Below, piece after piece: positions 1-8,200 of a stretch of 64,000 bases of DNA; position 1 is the stretch's first letter, and every line of letters begins with the position of its first letter. The stretch spans positions 682,001 to 746,000 of the forward strand of contig NC_010681.1 in the NCBI RefSeq assembly GCF_000020125.1. The letters are read 5' to 3'. A program made the position numbers and the translations under genes. This DNA comes from Paraburkholderia phytofirmans PsJN (GTDB lineage Bacteria > Pseudomonadota > Gammaproteobacteria > Burkholderiales > Burkholderiaceae). The notes beneath the pieces are model-generated. The model saw nothing but the letters and a program-made list of their open reading frames with translations, made no database searches and was not told the origin of the DNA.

Positions 1-97
1 ACAGGAACACCCGCTCCGCGCCCGCCGAAACGCTGCCCGATTCGGCGACGGCGACAAAGGTCCGCAACTGCGTCAGGTCAAATCCACGCTGGGTCAT
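1..97 (-). CDS. LysR-family transcriptional regulator, N-terminal fragment
   Basis: Only the first 32 codons lie in the window; the gene runs off the left edge. The reverse-strand ATG is at 95-97. The translation begins MTQRGFDL and continues with LRTFVAVAESGSVSAGAER, the first helix and start of the winged helix-turn-helix of LysR regulators. It is divergent from the MFS transporter gene, the usual layout in which a LysR protein controls the neighbouring transporter and itself from a shared 95-bp gap. The effector-binding domain is outside the window, so the ligand cannot be judged. Confidence 0.8.
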   Translation of the reverse strand, partial: MTQRGFDLTQLRTFVAVAESGSVSAGAERVFL

Positions 98-108
98 GAT
101 TCGGCATA

Positions 109-150
109 TCCGATGGAAGTCATCTGAAATTCCGGCTTTTCCGATGGAAG
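109..150. promoter_or_regulatory. Direct repeat between divergent lysR and MFS genes, candidate LysR site
   Basis: The 11-mer TCCGATGGAAG occurs at 109-119 and again at 140-150, a spacing of 31 bp or about three helical turns. It lies within the short shared promoter region. Binding by the adjacent LysR protein is inference. Confidence 0.35.
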
Positions 151-192
151 CCTCAGCCGTAGGATACCCCCAGATTCTTTGCGGAGGGTGTC

Positions 193-1512
193 ATGGGAAG
201 CGAAACAATTGTGGGCCTGGGTTCGTCCGGCGGGCGAACGGCGAGTCATCGATGGAAAGTGCTGGGCGTCGGATTCGCCGCAAACGCGAGTTTTTCGGCC
301 GCGTTCTCGGGAATTCCGACGACGGCGGTTTTCTTGCGCTCGGGATATCACCTGGGCAATGACGGGCTGGGCCTCGTGCTCGGCATGCTCGGCCTCGGCA
401 TCGCGGTCAGCGAATTGCCGTGGGGCTTGCTGACCGACCGGTGGGGCGACCGGCGCGTTCTGCTGCTCGGACTGCTTTCGACCGCGGCCGCGCTAGCCGG
501 CCTGGCGCTGTTCGTCGTGCCGTCCGCTGCGCATGTGCCGAGCGTGACGATGCTCGCGCTCGGCCTGTTGCTGGTCGGACTGCTCGGCGGCAGCGTCAAC
601 GGTTCGAGCGGCCGCGCGGTGATGGCATGGTTTCGCGAGGGTGAGCGCGGCCTCGCTATGAGTATCCGCCAGACGGCGGTGCCCGCGGGCGGCGGCTTGG
701 GCGCATTGCTGCTGCCGGTGCTCGCGTCGCGCTTCGGGTTCGCGAGCGCCTATAGCGTGCTGGCGCTTGCCTGTGCGATCACGGCGGCGTTCGCGTGGCG
801 CTGGTTGCACGAACCTTCTCATGCCGATGCGGACGGCGCGCGGGAAGTTCGCGACACGGCAGCGGCGAGCGGCATGCCGGCCAGGGTCTCGCCGTTGCGC
901 GACATCGGCATCTGGCGCGTGGCGCTCGGCGCCGGCGCGCTGTGCGTGCCGCAACTCGCTGTGGTGACGTTCGGCACGGTGTTTCTCCACGATTTCAGCC
1001 GCGCCGGCGTGCTGGCGATCAGCGTAACGATGGCCGCGGTGCAAACGGGCGCTGCGATCGCGCGGGTCTGGAGCGGCGGTTGGACCGACCGGCGCGGCAA
1101 CCGGCGCGCCTATATGCGCGCCTGTAGTCTGCTGACCGCCGTGCTGTTCGCCTCGCTCGCGCTGCTGACGGGCGTAGCCGGCATGCATCACATGGCGATG
1201 ACGGCGGTATTCGCGGCGATGGTCGTGCTGGGCGGTGTGAGCGCGTCGGCATGGCACGGCGTGGCCTTCACGGAACTCGCCACGCTGGCAGGGACAAGCC
1301 GTGCGGGCACCGCGCTCGCGATCGGCAACACCTGTGTGTTTCTCACGCTGTTCCTGACGCCGCTGGCGATTCCGCCGCTGTTGTCGATCGGTTCGTGGCC
1401 GATGGTATGGGCTGTGACCAGCGTCTGCGCATTGGTGGCGTTGCCGGTGTTCCCGCGCGCGGCGCGCGAAGCCAAAGTGAGTACGGCGCGCGCTTGCGAC
1501 GCAACTCGATGA
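193..1512 (+). CDS. MFS transporter
   Basis: The 439-residue protein is very hydrophobic, with about twelve predicted membrane segments in the two-halves layout of the major facilitator superfamily. The cytoplasmic loop motif appears as TDRWGDRR at residues 81-88, with a second, related copy (WTDRRGNRR) after the middle of the protein. The first 20 or so residues are polar, so the membrane part begins near residue 22. The chosen ATG at 193 has a good ribosome binding site (GGAGGG at 183-188). The overall pattern recalls CynX/NarK-like transporters, but the substrate cannot be read from the sequence. Divergence from a LysR gene suggests substrate-induced expression. Confidence 0.85.
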   Translation: MGSETIVGLGSSGGRTASHRWKVLGVGFAANASFSAAFSGIPTTAVFLRSGYHLGNDGLGLVLGMLGLGIAVSELPWGLLTDRWGDRRVLLLGLLSTAAALAGLALFVVPSAAHVPSVTMLALGLLLVGLLGGSVNGSSGRAVMAWFREGERGLAMSIRQTAVPAGGGLGALLLPVLASRFGFASAYSVLALACAITAAFAWRWLHEPSHADADGAREVRDTAAASGMPARVSPLRDIGIWRVALGAGALCVPQLAVVTFGTVFLHDFSRAGVLAISVTMAAVQTGAAIARVWSGGWTDRRGNRRAYMRACSLLTAVLFASLALLTGVAGMHHMAMTAVFAAMVVLGGVSASAWHGVAFTELATLAGTSRAGTALAIGNTCVFLTLFLTPLAIPPLLSIGSWPMVWAVTSVCALVALPVFPRAAREAKVSTARACDATR

Positions 1513-1881
1513 ACCGCAGCGCCTGTCGTCGGCAATACCGAGGGCGGGCGCGGCAGTCTCTCAAGTCGTTGGGCGAGACGGCGCGGCGGATTTCCGCGGC
1601 GAATGATCGAGTCGCCAGGTTTTCACGGAAATCTTGCCAGTTAAAAAATAGAAATATTCATTGTGGATATTTAGGTTTCGCTTTTTTCGGATAGATCCGC
1701 AATGGACTATTAGTTTCTCCGCAGGATTCAGAGCGCTCCGATTTTCTTAGGGTTATAGCGGTGATTTTATGGCCGCCTTGGCGCGCTATGCGTTCCGAGG
1801 GGCCGTTAAAGCAGGCGCAGAGTCATTAAGATTTTTCTGCGTATGCGCAGTCACTCCTACAACAAACGAGAGAAAATCCTG
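1513..1881. other. AT-rich intergenic gap ahead of the first response regulator
   Basis: No gene is recognisable here. The composition is markedly more AT-rich than the flanking genes. A small hairpin (CTGCG-TATG-CGCAG, 1837-1850) overlaps a possible upstream ATG at 1843, which speaks against that codon as the start of the next gene. Confidence 0.5.
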
Positions 1882-2535
1882 GTGAGTATTCGAATTATCC
1901 TAGCGGACGATCATCCATTCGTAATCCTTGGCGTCCGCGCCGCGCTGGAAATGCAGGCCGGCATCACCGTCGTCGATCAGGCGACGGATCCCGTTTCGCT
2001 GATCGAATGCTTGCGGAGCACGCCCTGCGATGTTCTCGTTACCGATCTCTCGATGCCGGATCATTCATTCGCCGTCGACGACGGTCTCAATCTCGTGCGA
2101 CGCATCCGCAGTTGCTGGCCGCAATTGCGCATCGTGGTAATGACAACTCTGACAAACCCCGCGATTCTTCGCGCCATTGTGTCGGACGGCGCCGTGAGCA
2201 TGGTCGGTAAAGCTGAGTCGATGGACGAACTTCGACAAGCGGTCTTGGCGGCTCGAGATGGTCACGCGTACCTCGGACGTTCCATCATCGAAGCACTGGC
2301 GCATCCGCAGGATTGCGAGTGCGAACGACCGCCGGCGCCGCGTTTGACGGGCAAGCAGGCCGAAGTTGTCAGGCTGCTGGTCAGTGGCCAATCGATCTCC
2401 GACATCGCGGCTGCGCTCGGTTGCGATCGCCGCACGGTCACGCGGCAAAAACGCGAGGCAATGGCAAAATTAGGCGTCACCAATGATCCCGGTCTTTTCT
2501 CTTACGTGCGTGCTTATGGAATTCTTAATTTTTAA
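1882..2535 (+). CDS. Response regulator, NarL/RcsB-type (first of three)
   Basis: The protein has 217 residues from the GTG at 1882, preceded by GAGAGA at 1868-1873. An in-frame ATG at 1843 has no ribosome binding site. The receiver domain covers residues 1-120, with acidic pair D9-D10, phospho-acceptor D55 (VTDLSMPD), T88/T89 and K110 all present. The LuxR-type helix-turn-helix covers about 150-210. Its recognition helix (RRTVTRQKREAMAKLG) has the QKxxAM pattern known from RcsB. It is the most divergent of the three regulators here in the DNA-binding region. The likely phosphodonor is the hybrid kinase encoded at 5203-9645 (inference from proximity). Confidence 0.88.
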   Translation: MSIRIILADDHPFVILGVRAALEMQAGITVVDQATDPVSLIECLRSTPCDVLVTDLSMPDHSFAVDDGLNLVRRIRSCWPQLRIVVMTTLTNPAILRAIVSDGAVSMVGKAESMDELRQAVLAARDGHAYLGRSIIEALAHPQDCECERPPAPRLTGKQAEVVRLLVSGQSISDIAAALGCDRRTVTRQKREAMAKLGVTNDPGLFSYVRAYGILNF

Positions 2536-2687
2536 TTGTATATCTAAGCATTTTATTTTGTGAATTAAGTGAGGTTGTTTCGGAGCGATCTTATGGTTAT
2601 TCTCGGAGAAGTATTTAATGATCGCGAGAAGAGCCGTTTTGTTCGTAAAGAGGCAGCAGTTAATTTGGGACGGAGGAGAAATAAAAG

Positions 2688-3392
2688 ATGCGCGACACCG
2701 CCGAGGTAAGCACCCCCGTTCGCGCGATCATCGCGGACGATCACCCATTGGTGCTGTTGGCGATTGAAAACCTGATGAGCGGCTATCCGAATATGGAAAT
2801 TGTCGGTCGTGCAGCCGACGCCACCGAACTCTTCGCGGAAATCGATCGCAGTTCATGCGACCTTGTGCTCATGGACCTCTACATGCCGGGCGGTTCGGAT
2901 GGCAGCGGACTGGAAGCCGTCAGGCAATTCAAGACGCGGTACCCGGACATCGCGCTCGTCGTGCTCACCATGGAAACCGAGGCGGCCGAACTTCAAAAGG
3001 TGATTTCGCTCGGCGTCGAAGGACTGGTGAGCAAACGCGACCGGATCGACCTGATCCACGTGGCCGTCATCACGGCGTTGGCGCGCGAGTGCTATGTCGG
3101 GCCCGCGGTGCGGGCGTTGATCGCGGACGCAACGGCGATCCAGCGGCTCGACTATGTCCGGAAGGTTCTCTCGCGCCGCGAACTCGAAGTGTTCACCCAG
3201 TATGCGTCGGGGTACGGCGTGACTGAGATCGCCGCGCGTTTGGAGCGCAGCGTCAAAACGATCAGCGCGCAGAAGTGCACTGCCATGCGCAAGCTGGCCC
3301 TGCGCAGCGACGCGGAACTGTTCCGGTTCGCGGTCGAGTACGGCGTGATTCCCGAGGAGCGCATCCCGAAGCGGCGATGCGCCGGGCAGTAA
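2688..3392 (+). CDS. Response regulator, NarL/RcsB-type (second of three)
   Basis: This 234-residue protein starts at ATG 2688 with a strong GGAGG about 12 bases upstream. The receiver has D17-D18, phospho-acceptor D63 (LMDLYMPGG), T94 and K116. The C-terminal LuxR helix-turn-helix carries the RcsB-like string KTISAQKCTAMRKL. A 152-bp AT-rich gap separates it from the first regulator, so it may have its own promoter. The three regulators are clearly related but far from identical, so they are either old duplicates or independent recruits. All residues needed for phosphorylation are intact. Confidence 0.9.
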   Translation: MRDTAEVSTPVRAIIADDHPLVLLAIENLMSGYPNMEIVGRAADATELFAEIDRSSCDLVLMDLYMPGGSDGSGLEAVRQFKTRYPDIALVVLTMETEAAELQKVISLGVEGLVSKRDRIDLIHVAVITALARECYVGPAVRALIADATAIQRLDYVRKVLSRRELEVFTQYASGYGVTEIAARLERSVKTISAQKCTAMRKLALRSDAELFRFAVEYGVIPEERIPKRRCAGQ

Positions 3393-3496
3393 ATCAGTGA
3401 CGTGTCGCGTTGCCGCGCGACGAATAGAAGATGTGTTGGCACCGCCCGGGGAAGCACACCGCGTGCAGGGCGTGCCAAACGATAAGACAACAGAAA

Positions 3497-4141
3497 ATGA
3501 GACAGAAGATCCGCGTCATCATCGCAGACGATCACGACTGCGTTCGCGTCGGCGTCAAGCGCGTGCTGCAAGCCGCGCCGCACATCGAATGTGTCGGCGA
3601 AGCGGCCGACACGCAGGGGCTGGCGGAGTTGCTCGACGACCGCGCGTGCGACGTCGTCGTTTCCGATGTCAGCATGCCAGGCATCGATGGCGGCAGCAAC
3701 GCGGTGTCGTTTTTGCGCCGCCTGCTGCGGGGCCAGTCGCATCCTTGCGTCGTGGTCCTCACCATGATCTGTCATGCACACATGCTGTCCGGACTTTTGC
3801 ATATCGGCGTGGGCGGAATCGTCGATAAACGCGAGACTGTCACCGCATTGATCGATGCGATTGAGGCCGCTTTTGCCGGGCACATCTATCTGTCGGAACA
3901 CGCGCGGGTCGCGATCGATGCGGCCGACGCGCCGCCGCAACTGCGCGCCGGCATGCTGAGCGCACGCGAGTGGGAAGTATTCCAGCTTTATGTGCAAGGT
4001 CTTGCCGTCCATGAGATCGCGGTGCGACTGCAGCGCAGCGGCAAGACCATCAGTACGCAAAAACGTAGCGCGATGCGCAAGCTTGGGCTGGAAACGGAAG
4101 CCGACCTGATCGATTATGCGCGGCAGATTGGATTGGCCTGA
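3497..4141 (+). CDS. Response regulator, NarL/RcsB-type (third of three)
   Basis: The protein has 214 residues from ATG 3497. A longer reading from 3431 would add a basic, Cys-rich leader that the two sister proteins lack, so I reject it. The receiver has D11-D12, phospho-acceptor D57 (VSDVSMPGID), T89 and K111. The LuxR domain contains KTISTQKRSAMRKLG, again RcsB-like. The gene follows the second regulator by about 100 bp. The 260 bp to the aquaporin gene hold no other convincing gene. Confidence 0.9.
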   Translation: MRQKIRVIIADDHDCVRVGVKRVLQAAPHIECVGEAADTQGLAELLDDRACDVVVSDVSMPGIDGGSNAVSFLRRLLRGQSHPCVVVLTMICHAHMLSGLLHIGVGGIVDKRETVTALIDAIEAAFAGHIYLSEHARVAIDAADAPPQLRAGMLSAREWEVFQLYVQGLAVHEIAVRLQRSGKTISTQKRSAMRKLGLETEADLIDYARQIGLA

Positions 4142-4401
4142 TTTGATCTGATATCCGGCGGCCATATTGCATTGCGCCGTCAGCAAATAATTTTGGAGAA
4201 CCAGGAATTTAGGAGTCTTCTGATTGGTTGCAGGACGCTGCCGTCTCATAGTTCTCAATTCACTGCGGCTTTATTCCGTGCTCACCTGATGAAGCAGTCG
4301 TTTCGTCAAGCTGACCGATGCCCGGGCCGTGAGAATACAGGCAGATTGGTGACGGTAATCGTGCGACACCGTCTGCCTGGCGGACAGAACCAGGAGGCGG
4401 C

Positions 4402-5148
4402 ATGGATGCGTTAGGTAAGCGGTTGTTATTCGAGGGTGTCGGAACGGCGTGGCTGGTGTTCGTCGGCTGCGGCAGCATCGTGTTGAACGTCGGTGCGATC
4501 CAGCAGGCGGGCGGTGTGCTGGAAGTCGCGCTGGCATTTGGCCTCGCCCTCGCTACGGCCATCTATTGCTTCGGCGGCGTGTCCGGCGGTCATTTCAATC
4601 CCGCTGTCACCGTAGGTTTCACGGTCGCGCAACGTTTTCCGGTCAGGGATCTGCTCCCCTATATTGCGTCGCAGATTCTCGGTGCGATCGTTGCCGCCGC
4701 GCTACTGCTTTACGTGGCGGGCGGGCGTCCAGGGTTTGATCTGGCCGCGAGCGAGTTCGCGGCAAACGGCTTCGGCGACCATTCTCCTGCCGACTATCAA
4801 CTGCATTCTGCGGTGGCCGTCGAGTTCGTGCTGGCCTTCGGTTTCGTCATGGCAAGCCTGTTGATCGCCCACAGGCGAGACATGGCGCCGATCGCGCCGC
4901 TGGTCATCGGCGCTTGCCTGGTCCTGGTCTATCTGGTGTCGATTCCGGTGACCAACGGCTCGGTCAATCCCGCCCGCTCCACGGCCCAGGCGCTGTTCGT
5001 CGGCGACTGGGCGCTGGATCAGCTTTGGCTGTTCTGGGCCGCGCCGCTGTCGGGCGGTGTCATGGCTGGGGCGCTCTTCTCGTTTGTGCACGGCAAGGCA
5101 GACCTCGCCGCCGCCACGCTCGCCGACGGGCGCGGCGAAGTTGCCTGA
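4402..5148 (+). CDS. aqpZ: Aquaporin Z-like MIP channel with altered selectivity filter
   Basis: This 248-residue inner membrane channel has six membrane spans and both half-helix motifs, HFNPAVTV near residue 64 and SVNPARS near 187. It matches AqpZ along its whole length, including the GFDLAASEFA and HSPADY stretches. The start at 4402 follows AGGAGG. Aligned to E. coli AqpZ (F43, H174, T183, R189), the filter here reads F46, Y177, G186, R192, so two of the four positions differ. A glycine at the third place should widen the pore, so solutes other than water are possible. It sits between the response regulators and the sensor kinase and ends about 55 bp before the kinase start, so co-transcription with the kinase is likely. 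Confidence 0.92.
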   Translation: MDALGKRLLFEGVGTAWLVFVGCGSIVLNVGAIQQAGGVLEVALAFGLALATAIYCFGGVSGGHFNPAVTVGFTVAQRFPVRDLLPYIASQILGAIVAAALLLYVAGGRPGFDLAASEFAANGFGDHSPADYQLHSAVAVEFVLAFGFVMASLLIAHRRDMAPIAPLVIGACLVLVYLVSIPVTNGSVNPARSTAQALFVGDWALDQLWLFWAAPLSGGVMAGALFSFVHGKADLAAATLADGRGEVA

Positions 5149-5202
5149 GTGTTGCCAAGTACCATCATCGTGTCTGCCGTCAATTTCGTGCCGGGCGCTG
5201 CA

Positions 5203-8200
5203 ATGAGGCGTGTGCTTGCACGCATCTCGCTGTGTCTGTTCGCATGGCTCTCATTGGTCGCCGCGCAAACAACAGCCGTTGCCCAATCGTTCGACAATCG
5301 CTCGAACACTCAGGTTGTCGCCAATTTTCCCGCGAAACTGACCGTCGGCGTTCTCGCTAACAGCTGGCTGCCGTTCGACGCCCTGCAAGACGGCCAACTC
5401 ACCGGTATGAGCGTCGACTATCTGCGCGCCCTTGTCGGGCCGAACGTGGTGATCGAAGCCAAGGCGTTTCCGGACCTGCCGCAATTGCTTGCCGCCGCTT
5501 GCGCCGGACAGGTCGATCTGCTGACGAGCCTTGCCCGCACCCCCGAGCGCGAGCGGTGCCTGAGTTTTACCGCGCCTTATTTCCGCTCTTCCTCGTCGGT
5601 CGTGGTGCGCCGGGACAGTAACAGTTATGGCAATCCCGCCCAGTTGGCGGGAGCGCGCATCGCGCTAGAAAAAGGTTTTGCGATCGAGCGTGTGACACGG
5701 GAGCGCTTCCCGCACGCCCAGATCACCACGTTTGCCGCGACGCGCGACGCACTCGCCGCCGTGATCCAGGGCGACGCCGATGTTTATCTCGGCTTCACTG
5801 CGGCCGTGCAATATGCCTTGTCCACCGACGAGTTTCGTGGCTTGCGAGTGGCCTTCGAGGAGAACACCAAAACTTCCAATTTGCGCTTCGCAGTGCCTCG
5901 GATTCAGACTGCGTTGCGGGACCAACTCGATCGGGCGCTCGCGTCGATGAACCCGGCCGACGAGGCGGCGATCCGCATGCGCTGGCTATCCGGCAACTTC
6001 GACGCGAAGCCTGTGCCCGCCACGCCGCGTCTCGCGCTGACGCCGCAGGAGCAGGCCTGGCTTCATTCGCTGCCGCCGTTGCAAGTTGGGTTCGATAACA
6101 GTTGGGCGCCCTTCAGTTACGTCGACGGTTCCGGCCGGCCCGCGGGCATTGCCGCCGACTATCTGACGTATTTGAGTCGCACGCTCGGCGTCGTGTTCAA
6201 TCGCGCAAGTACGGCTGACTGGCCCGCCGCGATCAATTCATTTCAGCGCGGTGAACTCGCGATCCTCGCCACCGCTTCGAGTCACGATCCACGCCTTACG
6301 AAGGCGCGGCACACTAGCGCCTACGAGAGCTACCCGCTTGTGCTCGTCGGGCGCGAGGACGAACCGGCGGCTCGCTCGTTGAACGATTTTTCGTCACGCC
6401 GCATTGTCGTTTCGTCGCATGTCGCCGGGGCGCTTGCACTGGCGTTCCAGCGAATTCCGGCGGACCACGTCGTGGTCGCGCCCAGTCTCGACGAGGCGCT
6501 CAAGATGGTTGAGTCCGGCGAGGCGGACGTTCTGGTGGGCAACGTGGCCGCCACCGATATCCTGCTCAAGCAACAGTACGGCGGCGTCCTCAAGATCCTT
6601 GGCACGGTTGGCGACTCCGACGCGCTCGACTTTGCCGTACGCCCGGACCTGAGCCCACTCGCTGGCTTGATCGACCGTGCATTGCTGGCTATGCCGCCCG
6701 CGGAAAAGCAGCGCATCCGGCAGAAGTGGGTCACGGGCAATGCACCGGCGGCAGGCACATGGAGCGTGACCGCGGTGCGTCTGCTGCCGGTGCTGATCGG
6801 CGTCTGCGTCGTGCTGCTGATCACCCTGCGTGCCTATCTGTTGCTGCAGCGTGAAGTCCGGCTGCGCAAGAAAACGGAGCGGGAACTGGAACTGCAACTG
6901 AACTTCCAGGAAACGTTGATGAAGACGGTGCCCTATCCGCTCGTCGCCAAAGATCTCGACGGCCGTTATCTCGCAGTCAACGAAGCCTATGAGCAAGCCT
7001 GCGGATTGAGCCGCGACGCGGTCGTCGGACGAACCAGCTTGCAGGTGCAAACGTGGGGCGAGGCCAATAGCCGCATCCTGGACGAGATGACCCGCGAGAT
7101 GCTGAACGGCGGCGAGACTGCGCAGGTGGAGTTGCAGTTCGAGCGCGGCGCGGGCAACGTGCGGCATGGCCTTTTCTGGACCCGAATCTGTCGCGGCAGT
7201 GACGGGCAACCGGCTTGCGTGCTCGGCACGATGGTCGATATCACCGATATCCGGCGCGCTGAAATGCGTGCGCGCGAAACCGAGCGGCGCCTCTTCGACG
7301 TGACGCGCTCGCTGCCGGCCGTCGTGTTTCAACTGCGTCGCACGGCGGATGGAGCGTATACGTTTCCGTATATCAGCGGCGACGCGCGTCATCTGCTGGG
7401 TGGGCGAGGCAGTTTGCAGAACGTCAGCGATCAGGTCGATTTCCAACGGGTGTGCGAGGAGGATCGGGCGTTCGTGCTGGCTGAACTCGAGCGCTCGGCG
7501 CATAGCGAAACGCCGGTCAACATGGAGTTCCGTTTCGCCGGCGACCAGGACATTAAATGGGCGCGAGCCGAACTGGTACCGCGCCGCGAATCAGATGGAA
7601 GCGTCGTCTGGAGCGGTTACTGGGTGGACGCCAGCTTGGAGCACGCGCGCTCCGACGAGCTTGCGCGAGCGCGCGACCTGGCCGAAGCGGCCTCCCGTGC
7701 CAAGGACGATTTCTTCGCCATGATGAGCCATGAAATCCGCACGCCGATGAACGGCGTGCTCGGGCTCGTGGAAGTGCTCGAGCGCACGCCGCTCAACGCG
7801 GACCAGGGCGAAATGCTGGGCATGATCCATGAGTCGGCGGGTGCGCTGCTGCAGATTCTCGACGACCTGCTCGACTATTCGAAAATCGAAGCGGGGCGGT
7901 TGACCATCGAGGCCGAATCCATCGACTTACGTGAACTGGTGGACAACGCTGTCGGCCTGCTGGCTGGCCGCGCCCATGAAAAGGGCCTGAAAGTGCGCGT
8001 GGATATCGGGCCCGACGTCGCTGCCACCCTGCGCGGCGACAGTGTCCGACTCCGGCAGATTCTCTTCAACCTGCTAGGCAACGCCATCAAGTTTACGCCG
8101 CAGGGCGAGGTTGACGTGTGCGTATCGGTCGTTGCGGAAGGCGACGGCATTCAGACGCTCGAAATGGTCGTCGAGGACACCGGCATCGGCATCGCGCCAG

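Noticed and set aside
1843..1881. ATG 1843 as start of the first response regulator
   Set aside because: It has no ribosome binding site, lies in a small hairpin loop, and adds a leader absent from the sister regulators. GTG 1882 is better placed.
4172..4414. 80-codon open frame between the third response regulator and aqpZ
   Set aside because: It has no ribosome site, no similarity that I recognise, and overlaps the aqpZ start.
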